A stretch of DNA of 64,000 nucleotides, taken from positions 10,850,001 to 10,914,000 of the forward strand of contig CM121342.1 in assembly GCA_051530055.1 (NCBI GenBank), given 5' to 3'. Each line of letters begins with the position of its first letter. The stretch's first letter is position 1. The position numbers and the translations under genes were made by a program. The notes beneath the pieces are model-generated. The model had not been told where the DNA came from. It made no database searches and worked only from the letters and a program-made list of their open reading frames with translations. Source of the DNA: Neoechinorhynchus agilis. Lineage: Eukaryota > Acanthocephala. Of this stretch, positions 45,622-55,969 are shown one piece after another.

Positions 45622-46380
45622 TCAATAATACAGAACAGCAAATGCGAGTGCAATGCACGTTAATGCCATATAAGGACTTTTTCGTTCACCTAAACGAACT
45701 GTCGCTTTTATCATTTTCAACGATTTGTCTCAGCTTTCCACCAACACAGCAAGGTACTCCACATCGCTCAGGTTGTTTGAGCCCACGTTGGAAACTATTA
45801 AAATGCTGGAAAGGGCTACGGATAGTGAACACAATTGCATGAGCCTGTGATAAGAGATCTTCGTCACCGGAATGGGCACTGGCTTTAGCGGAAACGACGT
45901 CGTTCACAACTCGTGCCCGATCCAATAAGCTCATGTTCTCAACGAAACTACTCGTAACAACCACTGACAAATGAGTTTCAGAACCGACCGGAGATCGATG
46001 TTTGTAGCTTTCATTGAACACTTCTACATCGATTGCACGAATAAGGGGAGACGTTCGCAGACGTTCGGCGATTTTTCTTCCAAGTGGTCCAATAAGGCGT
46101 GCTGCGCTGGTGGACATCTGAAACAAACAGTTTACCTATTCTAGCAAATTTCCATAATGTAGTAATGAACCTTAACGAAGCGATGAAACAATGAGGAACA
46201 CAACGTGGCAAATGAACGTACGCTGATCCTTTATTGGTCAAAACACTTGGGAATATTGCCTTTATGTAAGTACAAGTGCATACTAAAAGACTCATGACAA
46301 TCATAAGACTTTGGAAATTGAACAATGCCGACTGTAGAAGAAGAACGTCTCAACAGAAAGAAGACAAGAATGCTCACCAT
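45622..46380 (-). CDS. kish: Kish / TMEM167, four exons
   Basis: Exons (minus strand) are 46380-46378 (the ATG alone), 46331-46222, 46170-46136 and 45689-45622. Introns are GT-AG of 46 nt (GTGAGC...CTACAG), 51 nt (GTACGT...GTTAAG) and 446 nt (GTAAAC...GTTTAG). The product is 71 residues, the family length: M-SALFNFQSLMIVMSLLVCT, membrane segment, AIFPSVLTNKGSAFITTLWK, FARIGERKSPYMALTCIALA and FAVLYY. Kish is a small two-membrane-span protein of the early secretory pathway (Golgi). The last intron contains the whole BOLA1 reading frame on the same strand. TMEM120 starts divergently about 770 bp away. Confidence 0.95.
45686..46117 (-). CDS. BOLA1: BolA family protein, BOLA1-like, nested in the kish intron
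   Basis: The product is 143 residues. After a basic, Arg-containing leader (MSTSAARLIGPLGRKIAERL) that could target mitochondria, the BolA fold follows: VEVFNESYKHRSPVGSETHL, SVVVTSSFVENMSLLDRAR, and AHAIVFTIRSP in place of the VHALxI strand. BolA proteins work with monothiol glutaredoxins in iron-sulphur cluster handling. The ATG follows directly on a strong splice acceptor (gtttgtttcag), only 18 nt after the kish exon-3 donor. The stop TGA overlaps the first bases of the last kish exon. So the frame fills the kish intron. It could be expressed by trans-splicing to that acceptor, or from an internal promoter; this is inference. The frame has three more codons upstream (46126) that the acceptor would exclude. 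Confidence 0.88.
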   Translation of the reverse strand: MSTSAARLIGPLGRKIAERLRTSPLIRAIDVEVFNESYKHRSPVGSETHLSVVVTSSFVENMSLLDRARVVNDVVSAKASAHSGDEDLLSQAHAIVFTIRSPFQHFNSFQRGLKQPERCGVPCCVGGKLRQIVENDKSDSSFR

Positions 46381-47145
46381 TGGAATCTGAAAATCGGAAC
46401 AGTTAGTAACGAATTGTAAAGATGTCATTCATAGGTTGTTTCTGATGAAGGCGACATAAAGAAAAATGATTTAGTTTTATTTAGGACTTCTTCAGAATCG
46501 TTTGCAGGAGGAAATAAAATTAAATCGTTTTCTTTATTCCATCTGAACAAAAATAGTAACGAAGAACAAGGACGAGTGCCCCAATGAATAGAACGAATAC
46601 ACGAATATTCAATTTAGTGACACTGAAGAAAGTGGAACGTTAATGAACCGACAACTTTTTTCGAGTCAAAAACAACAATACATTTACATTGGCCATCTTG
46701 TGAAATACTCTACTTGATTTTTCCAGTAACAAAACTTGATCATTAATACAAATAAGTCGACAATCAATCACCTCAAAAGTTTTTCCGAAAGAAAAAAATT
46801 ATGGCATTTTAATTAAGGCTAAAGCAATTTCGTCGATCAATAGGAAACTGAGCAATAGGACGCGCTGCCACACAGAATCTTTTACGCAGATCAACAACAT
46901 TTAACGATACTGAATATTTACGAATAGCTTAGCGATCGAGTTTAAAGTATAATCCACGACGAAATACAAACTTACCCATGTAAACACAAACTGAATAGAA
47001 AACAACCACCAAACCTAACAGCACAATAACGTAGAAAGTTAGTTTTTGTTAGGGATACGCTGAGAGCTGCTTTTCGTAGTACACCCGCAACATCAAGCCG
47101 CACTGAAGGCGTCATTTCGGGACCTTCAGACCGCAAAACTCTAGA
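46381..47145. promoter_or_regulatory. Divergent intergenic region between kish and TMEM120
   Basis: AT-rich, non-coding, about 765 bp separating two head-to-head genes. It must hold both start regions. No specific box could be supported. Confidence 0.5.
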
Positions 47146-50100
47146 ATGTCAACGCATCCATCAGAGCCGGATTTGGAGAAGTTAAAAGCGGACGTGAGTT
47201 CACTTCGAGAGGAGGTGAGTGCTTTTGCGAAGGGACATGCTGATTACGTGGATAAATTGAACGTCGTCGAGGGACTCAAGAAGCGTTATCAGATGCAATG
47301 GAACAAACTGAAAGCTCGATTGGACCAAGTGGAACACAATTACAACGACGAAGTAACGAAACGAACACGATCACATGCAAAAACATCGCCAAAATTAATT
47401 AAAATCAGTGGATGACCAGGGGGCGGGGTTAGGTCAATGTTAATTCTTTCGTATCTAGAACGTCATAACGCGACCTATCTTTTTGTTTGGGTTATCCGCC
47501 GAAATGTCACGGACGATCTTGAATTGAGGCATATAAAAAGCATTTTAGACAGAGATGGCAATTACTTGGTTCGTATTCGCGATACACTTCCTCGACCACC
47601 GGAAATTTATCTCAAAATAGTCCTTGGGCAAGTGCCTCTGTGCATTTTGGACAACATGGAAAAGTGGAAGTACAAACAGGACTACGAATGGTTCAAATTG
47701 GTCGTCAGTCTCATCATTTTTGTTTGCTCATTCGTGTTGCTTTTCGTTCCATCGCGAGCGTTAGCCGATTCTTTATTCCAACTTCTATTAGTTTGGTACT
47801 ATTGCACACTCACAATCCGTGAGAGCATCCTTGTAACAAACGGATCAAGGATTAAGCTCTGGTGGCGTGTTCATCATTTTTTGGCTACTGTTCAAAGTTC
47901 CATATTCCTCATTTGGCCGTCGTCAAACAGCTACGAACACGTTCGATCACCAATGTTCATGTACTGTGCTTACATCACGTTTGTTCAAACTCTTCAGTTT
48001 TATTACCAAAAGGGTCTTTTGTATAGACTCAGAGCTCTTGGAGAAACTAAACCCATGGATATAAGTTTAAAGTGAAGCTTTTGTGGAACGGACTCAAATT
48101 ACCTGGCGAATTCTAAAATGAAACGGGATTTATACACCCACACAATTAAATGGAAATATTGAATTTTTTCTATGTTGTTCTTTAGGGAAAAATGCAAGCT
48201 TTTTACGAAAAATTTGCAGTGTAGAAAAAATTGAGAGGCGAATTCTAAAATGAAATCGGGTTTTATACACCCACACATTTAAATGGAAATACTGAATTTT
48301 TTCTATGTTGTTCTTTGGAGAAAAAGCTTTTTACGAAAAATTTGCAGTGTAGAAAAAATTGATTAGCGAATTCATAAATGAAACGGGATTTATACACCCA
48401 CACAATTAAATGGAAATACTGAATTTTTTCTATGTTGTTCTTTAGAGAAAAATGAAAGTTTTTTACGAAAAATTTTCAGTGTAGAAAAAATTGAGAGGCG
48501 AATTCTAAAATGAAACGGGATTTATACACCCACGCATTTAAATGGAAATACTGAATTTTTTCTATGTTGTTCTTTAGAGGAAAAGCCTTTTACGAAAAAT
48601 TTGCAGTGTAGAAAAAAATTGAGAGGCGAATTCTAAAATGAAATCGGGTTTTATACACCCACACATTTAAATGGAAATACTGAATTTTTTCTATGTTGTT
48701 CTTTGGAGAAAAAGCTTTTTACGAAAAATTTGCAGTGTAGAAAAAATTGATTAGCGAATTCATAAATGAAACGGGATTTATACACCCACACAATTAAATG
48801 GAAATACTGAATTTTTTCTATGTTGTTCTTTAGAGAAAAATGAAAGTTTTTTACGAAAAATTTTCAGTGTAGAAAAAATTGAGAGGCGAATTCTAAAATG
48901 AAACGGGTTTTATACACCCACACATTGAAATGGAAATATTGAATTTTTCTATGTTATTCTTTGGAGAAAAAGCTTTTTACGAAAAATTTGCAGTGTAGAA
49001 AAAATTGAGAGGCGAATTCTAAAATGAAACGGGATTTATACACCCACGCATTTAAATGGAAATACTGAATTTTTTCTACGTTGTTCTTTAGAGAAAAAGC
49101 CTTTTACGAAAAATTTGCAGTGTAGAAAAAATTGAGAGGCGAATTCTAAAATGAAACGGGGTTTATACACGCACACATTTAAATGGAAATATTGAATTTT
49201 TCTATGTTGTTCTTTGGAGAAAAAGCTTTTTACGAAAAATTTGCAGTGTAGAAAAAATTGAGAGGCGAATTCTAAAATGAAACGGGATTTATACACCCAC
49301 GCATTTAAATGGAAATACTGAATTTTTTCTATGTTGTTCTTTAGAGGAAAAGCCTTTTACGAAAAATTTGCAGTGTAGAAAAATTGAGAGGCGAATTCTA
49401 AAATGAAATCGGGTTTTATACACCCACACATTTAAATGGAAATACTGAATTTTTTCTATGTTGTTCTTTGGAGAAAAAGCTTTTTACGAAAAATTTGCAG
49501 TGTAGAAAAAATTGAAGCGAATTCTAAATGAAACGGGATTTATCCCGCATTAAATGGAAATACTGAATTTTTTCATGTTGTTCTTTAGAGAAAAAGCCTT
49601 TTACGAAAAATTTGCAGTGTAGAAAAAAATTGAGAGGCGAATTCTAAAATGAAATCGGGTTTTATACACCCACACATTGAAATGGAAATATTGAATTTTT
49701 CTATGTTATTCTTTGGAGAAAAAGCTTTTTACGAAAAATTTGCAGTGTAGAAAAAATTGAGAGGCGAATTCTAAAATGAAACGGGATTTATACACCCACG
49801 CATTTAAATGGAAATACTGAATTTTTTCTACGTTGTTCTTTAGAGAAAAAGCCTTTTACGAAAAATTTGCAGTGTAGAAAAAATTGAGAGGCGAATTCTA
49901 AAATGAAACGGGGTTTATACAGGCACACATTTAAATGGAAATATTGAATTTTTCTATGTTGTTCTTTGGAGAAAAAGCTTTTTACGAAAAATTTGCAGTG
50001 TAGAAAAAATTGAGAGGCGAATTCTAAAATGAAACGGGATTTATACACCCACGCATTTAAATGGAAATACTGAATTTTTTCTATGTTGTTCTTTAGAGGA

Positions 50101-51386
50101 AAAGCCTTTTACGAAAAATTTGCAGTGTAGAAAAAATTGAGAGGCGAATTCTAAAATGAAATCGAGTTTTATACACCCACACATTTAAATGGAAATATTG
50201 AATTTTTTCTATGTGGTTCTTTATAGAAAAATGAAAGCTTTTACGAAAAATTTGCCGTGTAGAAAAAATTGAGAGGCGAATTCTAAATGAAACGGGGTTT
50301 ATACACGCACACACATTTAAATGGAAATACTGAATTTTTTCTATGTTGTTCTTTGGAGAAAAAGCTTTTTACGAAAAATTTGCAATGTAGAAAAAATTGA
50401 GAGGCGAATTCTAAAATGAAACGGGATTTATACACCCATACAATTAAATGGAAATACTGAATTTTTTCTATGTTGTTCTTTAGAGAAAAATGAAAGCTTT
50501 TTACGAAAAATTTGCAGTGTAGAAGAAATTGAGAGGCGAATTCTAAAATGAAACGGGATTTATACACGCACACACATTTAAATGGATATACAAACCATTG
50601 CCCACCAAAATATTTGGATCGTGGTCTCTTTTCTCGAGAAAAGATTGTGAATTATTATGGGTAAATCCTTTTTTGGTACAATGAGATTAATTGTACAGTG
50701 TCATCTTGAAATTTCATGTTGTTTCTCAGGAAATTTCTTGAATATGCACGATAAGGTTAAATAGTAAATGTACATTATGTGAATTTCTAATAGAAATAAA
50801 CATAAGCGTTTGTATCGATTTCCCCTTTTTGTTGGATTTCTCAAAATTATTGACGGTTTTATTAAGCACATAGGAAATGATTTATTCGCCGACCCCTGGC
50901 AATAGTTTTGCTAATAAAGTGCAAAGGAGAAATATGAAAAGTGCGCAATAAACTCACTTTAAAGGAGAAACTTTCTGAACTAAGCGCCAACCACAAATGC
51001 TTCCGATAGAAGGTCTACATACCTGGATGCTACGAGGTCTTGGATTTCTTGTGCCATTTCTGTTTATCGGTTATGCCCTTCAGCTTTACTTTGCATTTTG
51101 GTTGGTTCAACTGTACCTGAGGCCGATTTCCGATTGCTGTCACGAGTGGCACATTCTCGCCTCTGCCATCTTGATGAGTGTATTCTTCGTTGGAAATGCA
51201 TTGACGGCGTGCGTCGTGCTGGTGACAAAGTTCAGACAGCAGACTGCTGAATATTCGTGGATGGTTAGTAAATACGAAGGATTCGTATCAACGATTAGAT
51301 CATTTGCTGAACAAATGGAGACTGATTTTGTGAGCAATAACCGATTCACCGGTTTAATCGGTCAGAGAAATGAATTCGGCTCGTGA
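47146..51386 (+). CDS. TMEM120: TMEM120 membrane protein, three exons
   Basis: Exon 1 (47146-47401) encodes a coiled-coil N-terminus (EPDLEKLKADVSSLREEV, KKRYQMQWNKLKARLDQ). Exon 2 (about 47504-48069) has the family core: DTLPRPPEIYLKIVLG, LLLVWYYCTLTIRESILVTN, GSRIKLWWRVHHFLATV, FYYQKGLLYRLRALGE. Exon 3 (51009-51386) has EGLHTWMLRGLGFLVPFLF and the last spans. The assembled frame is 399 codons. TMEM120 is a six-span nuclear-envelope/ER protein linked to fat-cell lipid storage. Its fold resembles a fatty-acid elongase. Intron 2 (2.94 kb) is TA-flanked with inverted ends and filled with satellite. Intron 1 is ambiguous: a TA-type candidate (47400-47503) or a GT-AG one (about 47409-47458) that would add 17 residues. 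The stretch is in one frame with a single TGA at 47413. Confidence 0.93.
47400..47503 (+). other. Candidate TA-type intron 1 of TMEM120
   Basis: TA at 47400-47401 is followed after 4 nt by CAGTGGATGACC (47406-47417). This pairs with GGTTATCCGCCG (47490-47501): nine Watson-Crick and two wobble pairs of 12. The right flank is AA (47502-47503) rather than TA. Removing 102 nt keeps the frame and removes the only stop (SPKLINVTDDLELRH). A GT-AG alternative also keeps the frame. Weak compared with the other three. Confidence 0.4.
48100..50585. repeat. Satellite array, about 20 units of 122-130 bp, inside TMEM120 intron 2
   Basis: Each unit contains gaggcgaattctaaaatgaa, acgggatttatacacccac, atttaaatggaaatactgaa, ttttttctatgttgttcttt and ttacgaaaaatttgcagtgt. 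Unit types alternate (tttagagaaaaatgaaag against ttggagaaaaagc; acgggattt against atcgggtttt). Higher-order periods are visible: a three-unit block at 48237 recurs about 389 bp later, and a stretch near 49036 recurs near 49788 (752 bp). Units are highly similar, so the array was recently homogenised. Open frames across it are by-products of the repeat. Confidence 0.95.
50586..50990. other. Unique right part of TMEM120 intron 2
   Basis: Non-repetitive AT-rich sequence between the satellite and the right inverted arm. No feature was recognised. Confidence 0.5.
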
Positions 51387-51455
51387 GTGTGACACTTTAA
51401 TGCTTTAAAAAATCCCATCTCAAAATGAATTAGGAAAAGAGACTGGAGATTTGTT

Positions 51456-52190
51456 TTACATGATAAAAATCAGTTTTAAATAATTCATTATTATAATTCT
51501 CCAATTTTTTGCTATACCTACTAATCTTTTGAAATGCCACTTGATTTCCCAACCGCGTGTTTGATAAAGTTTTGTAATTTCGAAAATAGATACTAAGGCT
51601 ATTGTAATGACAAAAAGAAAATCTTTATTTTCGAGATCTTTCGCCGTCTTATAGCTTAAACTCAGGAATCTACAGAGGCACATGGAGATGCGAAGTATAT
51701 TAAAGAAGCGGTATTGAAGTGTGGAAAGTTCGTGTTTCGCTTGTTGAGCAGTTTTGGGACTTTGTTTAGCTGGTGTCCAGAACTCTTCCTCATATTGTCT
51801 GCGGAAACGCCATTCAAAGATTTGATGCTGTTCCAGCAAAGCAGAGCTCCATGACAATAACGATGAGCCTTAAGGAAGGTGGATATGAATACTAATAACT
51901 CCTAAGATAAACCTGATTCTTCTTCGAATTAATGTCCATTCTATTGAGGGACGATGTGGAACTATCCATGGCCGAAGCACTACTTATGTCGCGGGCCGTT
52001 GGATGGGGATGGCGTTTCCGTAGACAATACGAGGAAGAATCCTGGACATAAGCTAGACAAACCAACAGAACTATGTCGCTACTCCGGGCGAATAGTCCGC
52101 CCAAGTGTAGATTTAAAGACAAAACGCTTAAAAAATGTCATCGATGTGCCCTCTACAATTTCAACACAAGAAACAATGTCTCATTTGTTA
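51456..52190. other. Inverted pair of an unrecognised coding sequence
   Basis: The minus strand at 51857-51456 is open for 133 codons (ALLEQHQIFEWRFRRQYEEE, FWTPAKQSPKTAQQAKHELS). The plus strand at 51985-52100 carries a related block (GWRFRRQYEEESWT, then a stop). The DNA blocks atggcgtttccg(c/t)agacaat and gaggaaga(a/g)t are shared in opposite orientation. One copy may be a real exon and the other a broken duplicate. I do not recognise the family. It lies just downstream of TMEM120. Confidence 0.4.
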
Positions 52191-52314
52191 TTTGTTGATA
52201 GGAGAGATAAATGAAATTAAGATAGTGGATCGAAATATCCAATAAGATCTTATTGTTGAAAATAAAATCCATATGTTTGAGATATGGGAATTTGAAGTAA
52301 AGAATTAATTTATT

Positions 52315-52358
52315 GAATTGAATATTTCGATCCAAACTAGGATCTTCTTCAGCAATTC
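52315..52358 (-). ncRNA. Hammerhead ribozyme, left PLE repeat
   Basis: The minus strand reads GAATTG, CTGAAGA, stem II (GATCC/GGATC), GAAA, TATT, CAATTC. Stem I is six perfect pairs. The TATT segment supplies U16.1 and U17 for cleavage. Helix III is only two A-U pairs, palindromic, so a dimer would be needed. Confidence 0.75.
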
Positions 52359-52791
52359 TAAAAAAGAGAGGCAGGGAATGTCAAAAACTATCACACGTTG
52401 ATCTTATCGGGTGGAATCCGAAGCTTCAATCTGTAATCCGGCTTGTTTCCATCAAAAATGGATGACGACTGGATATACACAGCTTCCATGACCACACGAC
52501 TGAATCGATCGTGACTTCGTAATAACACTTGCGTGTTATCAAAATCGATATGATGTCCAGTATTCACAACGTGTGAGACCACTGCAGAACTCAAGTCATT
52601 CTTTCTGTTTATCGATCGCCTGTGCTCCTGAATTCTCCTATTTAGATCGTTCGTTTGTCCGATGTAGACCTGACTACATTCACTACATGGGATCTTATAT
52701 ACTGATCCAGATTGAGGCTCGCCTTTTTGTTGGGACAAAGCGGTGTGATCAACGTGTGATAGTTTTTGACATTCCCTGCCTCTCTTTTTTA

Positions 52792-52835
52792 GAATTGCTG
52801 AAGAAGATCCTAGTTTGGATCGAAATATTCAATTC
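52792..52835 (+). ncRNA. Hammerhead ribozyme, right PLE repeat
   Basis: Same sequence as the left copy but on the plus strand. The two ribozymes therefore point outwards from the element. Confidence 0.75.
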
Positions 52836-53039
52836 AATAAATTAATTATTTACTTCAAATTCCCACATCTCAAACAATAAGATCTTAATTTCATTTATCT
52901 CTCCTATCAACAAATAACAATGAATTATCTTTTCAACACTCTCATTTGTGCTCTTCGTTCTCGCTCTCTGCAAAAGAACCCGATTGCAGTTTTTTATATG
53001 TGGCGGTGGGGAAATTTTTTTTTGAAAAACATAATATAT

Positions 53040-55120
53040 TTTTAACAATTTAAACAATCTGTTTGAAGCACACTCACCACCTCCCGCCAAATTCCAGCTT
53101 TTGTCCTTCCTCGACCGTCGCCATCACGCTGGCAGCATTGCCTCGTTGTACTGCTAGCGAGATATTTCGTAGAAAGGAATACGCCTGCTCTTGAGTCTCC
53201 GGTTGCCTCTATCAATTTCTTCGAGAAATCCTGGAGCAGAGAGAGTGCCGAGCTGCCGAGCGCTCCATACGTCTCTACCCCAAAGGGGACAAAATAGTGA
53301 GCCCTCGATAACTGAATATATTTCCGTATTTTCCTCCCTTCCGCTGCACTGGCGGCCTTTTCGAAGACCACCTCATTTGGTCCGAAATAGGAGTGCAGCA
53401 AGGAGATCCCATCGGTCCAATCGCATTCTCCCTAACAGTAAATCCAATAGCGCATTCTCTCCATTCCAGCTTCAACGCTTGGTACTTGGATGACGCTACG
53501 CTCAGAGGTGATCCCTCCGTTGTACTGCGCGTTATGGATACGCTGATGGAGACCTCGAAGATGGGCATTCAGCTCAATGCTGGAAAATGTGAGCTCCTTG
53601 TATTGAATATTGGAGGCTGGGTTCGAGGCCGTAGCTCCAGGTCTGAAACTCGTGACTCGGGAGCAACTCAGCCTCCTGGGCAGTTGCGTCTTCGATTCAA
53701 ATGTGGAAGATGAGATCGGCCATATCATACCGAAACTTTCGTTTGCGATAGGGTGAGCGCCTCTCTCTCGGCTCATGAAGCCTTGTTTCTCATAAAGAAC
53801 GCGCTCTTCATCCCCAAATTATTGTACAAGGTTCGCACAGCAACATTTTTCAAACATAAGGAAGGATTGGCTAAGCTTGACGGCAAGGTGAGGGCTTGTC
53901 TCGAGCATATTTTAAATGTTTAGCTCTCAGATGATACGTGGCGGCAAGCTTCTTTGCCTGTGTCATCCGGGGGATTGGGGATTCGGGCACTAGTGGACCT
54001 TGCTTTGCCGGCCTTTCTTGGATCGTTTGAGGGGAGCCTACCAGTATCAAAGAAAATTTTGAAGGAAAAGTTCTGTCTTGACCGGGATTTCGTGGTGGCG
54101 GTTGAGGAATGGTGCCAGCAGACAGGCGCTAACCATGTTCCCGTGAATGGCCTTAGACAGTCGATCTGGGACGGACCTCTTGTCGCGAGAGCTCACAGCT
54201 CTCTACTTTCAGGTTCTCGCGATGGGGTCGTCCGAGCTAGACTGTTGGCAGTTTCAAAACGAGAATCTGGGGCGTGGTTGGAGGCTGTTCCTCTGGCATC
54301 AGTGGGAACCCTTCTTACTGATGAGGTAACGAGGATCGAAGTGTTCTTAAGACTTGGTCTCCCGATATGCACGCCCCATCGCTGTGAATGTTGGTTTTTG
54401 GTTGATGCTTTCGGGCGACACGGTCTCATCTGCAGAAGGTCATGAGGAAGGTTCTCACGCCATTCTGAGATCAACAGCGTAATTTCTCGGGCGTTGAGAA
54501 CGGCGAACTTCCCGAACATCCTGGAACCCGCCCACCTTTGTCGACTAGACGGCCGTAGGCCCGATGGAATTTCGGTCTTCCCGTGGCGGGAGGGCAAATG
54601 CCTTCTCTGGGACGCCACGTGTGTGGACACCCTCGCAGCCAGCAACATCCGCTACTCCCTCGAAATCGCCGCTGGTGCAGAGGACTAAGCGCGGGAAAGC
54701 GAAGATCCGTGTCCATGATGGCACACAGTTCGTTTGAAGGCAATCGTTGAGCAATCCCGTAAATGCTTTGGCGACCAGATATCGTGCGCCTTTAGGGATC
54801 GGTTTCAGGACGTTCCTGGGCAGAAACCGCACGATATCAGGTATCGAAATAGCATCAGTGGCGATCTGAGGGGTCTCAAGCACGAAAGGTTCGGTTAATT
54901 GTGGTGGAGAACCAGACCCACTACAGCGGAGATCCCGGGGACAATGGACAGACAAAACATCCAGATTGGTTAATTTAAAAGACCTACCGCAAACCGGACA
55001 CAAACCAGTAGAAACGCGTGGGAGCCCGGCAGCATTGGTCTTCTCAGGTTGATCATGATCGATGAGTGGCGCGTTCAAATTATATGCGTCAGCAGCGTCG
55101 ATTGTAGGCGATTTGAACAC
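53040..55120 (-). mobile_element. RLE-type LINE with an inverted internal segment
   Basis: Three pieces. On minus, 55120-54680 is the N-terminal part with a zinc finger (GLCPVCGRSFKLTNLDVLSV, H) and [29 protein letters not shown]. On plus, 53390-54675 runs from GVQQGDPIGPIAFSL and WYLDDATLRG through the thumb and linker to the nuclease ([30 protein letters not shown]). On minus again, 53363-53080 is the nuclease end (EGRKIRKYIQLSRAHYFVPF, GVETYGALG, ATGDSRAGVFLS). Flipping the middle piece gives one collinear minus-strand element that lacks only the first half of the polymerase. The catalytic YLDD and R-P-D-G motifs are intact, with few stops (one near 53923, one near 54445). Confidence 0.8.
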
Positions 55121-55969
55121 ATTGTGACGTAATTTGGAATTTCGGCAAAACCTATCCGATGCTGAGATCGTCCTGAGCCTTCTTGAAGGTATAAGGCTGG
55201 GAGGTTAATCTGATCCGTCGCTATATCCATCGTCTGATTTTCTCATATTTGTTCCGTCAATTTCCATTGTTTCGCAGGATTTCTGAGTTTTAGTCTGTAA
55301 TCCGTGTTTCGCAAGTTTGTCACTATCTGCTCCTTTTGAAAAATTAACAAGCAAGAAAACAGAAAGCGACTGTATTCTGTACAGTCTTTTGTGATGCTTC
55401 AGTTTTATCGTTATTGATGGCGAAAAGATGTGATGTTGTTTCGCACGTTTGTCACTTCAGCGTCTCCCCACCACCACATACTCATTAAATTTATCTTTAA
55501 CGTTTTTATACTCGTGATTGCAAGAGGTTAAAATAAACGTAGTTGCCCTTGCAGTGTTTCTTAGCTTAGTTTAAGAAATCAGTGAATTTTCAAAGCGTTG
55601 CGCGAGCAAACTTATTAATCATCGCGAAAAAATCCTAAGGGATGATAGAGTTATTTATGTAGTAATCATAATTGTGTTTTCATCTGAAAACAATGACCGA
55701 TGGGGCGGAGCGTTCTCGCGAAATATTTCATCAGGAATCCACAGGTTTATGACTATTGGAGGTTCGGTTGATTGGTCTTAATCATAAGAATGATGGCGAA
55801 ACCCGATATGGTAATCATTTTAATTTTGTTAATAAACCTGATTATTGCACAGAATTAGACCTGTGTGAAAATGCAATCCTGCTCCTTTCAGTACAATTCT
55901 TTTTTCGTAGAATACTCAATTATTTTACACTTGCATCGCGCTCAAAGGCCCGCAGCGTGCCAAAATCAC
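55121..55969. other. CK1 3' flank, no gene recognised
   Basis: AT-rich spacer with no supported feature. The kinase 3' end lies at its right edge on the minus strand. Confidence 0.4.

Larger units (their letters stand above)
48068..51008 (+). other. TMEM120 intron 2: TA-flanked intron with terminal inverted repeats
   Basis: The exon ends ATGGATATAAGT-T then TA (48068-48069). The next exon follows TA at 51007-51008. Joining with one TA gives MDISLEGLHTW, the exact length of the family motif (human MDLTVEGFQSW). Inside the TAs are AAGT and CGA, then arms GAAGCTTTTGTGG (48074-48086) and CCACAAATGCTTC (50991-51003), pairing at 12 of 13 positions. A GT-AG choice exists (A|GTTTAA to CCGATAG|AA) but would give MDIKGLHTW, two residues short and without the conserved Glu-Gly start. 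Intron length is 2939 nt. Confidence 0.75.
52185..52925 (-). mobile_element. Penelope-like element with inverted terminal repeats around a GIY-YIG frame
   Basis: The minus-strand frame 52738-52391 encodes the GIY-YIG nuclease (SVYKIPCSECSQVYIGQTND, LNRRIQEHRRS, ...KLRIPPDKINV). It is flanked by two copies of one terminal sequence in opposite orientation: 52405-52185 (minus) and 52745-52925 (plus). They are almost identical where they overlap. The left copy carries about 56 extra bases near 52215-52275. The repeat begins within the last codons of the frame. Inverted terminal repeats of this kind are known from Penelope. The reverse transcriptase has been lost. Confidence 0.85.

Noticed and set aside
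48100-50585. Long minus-strand open frames across the satellite
   Set aside because: They arise from the repeat unit itself, change with unit length and have no start or domain.
52573-52845. Plus-strand open frame over the PLE
   Set aside because: Shadow of the GIY-YIG frame and its terminal repeat.
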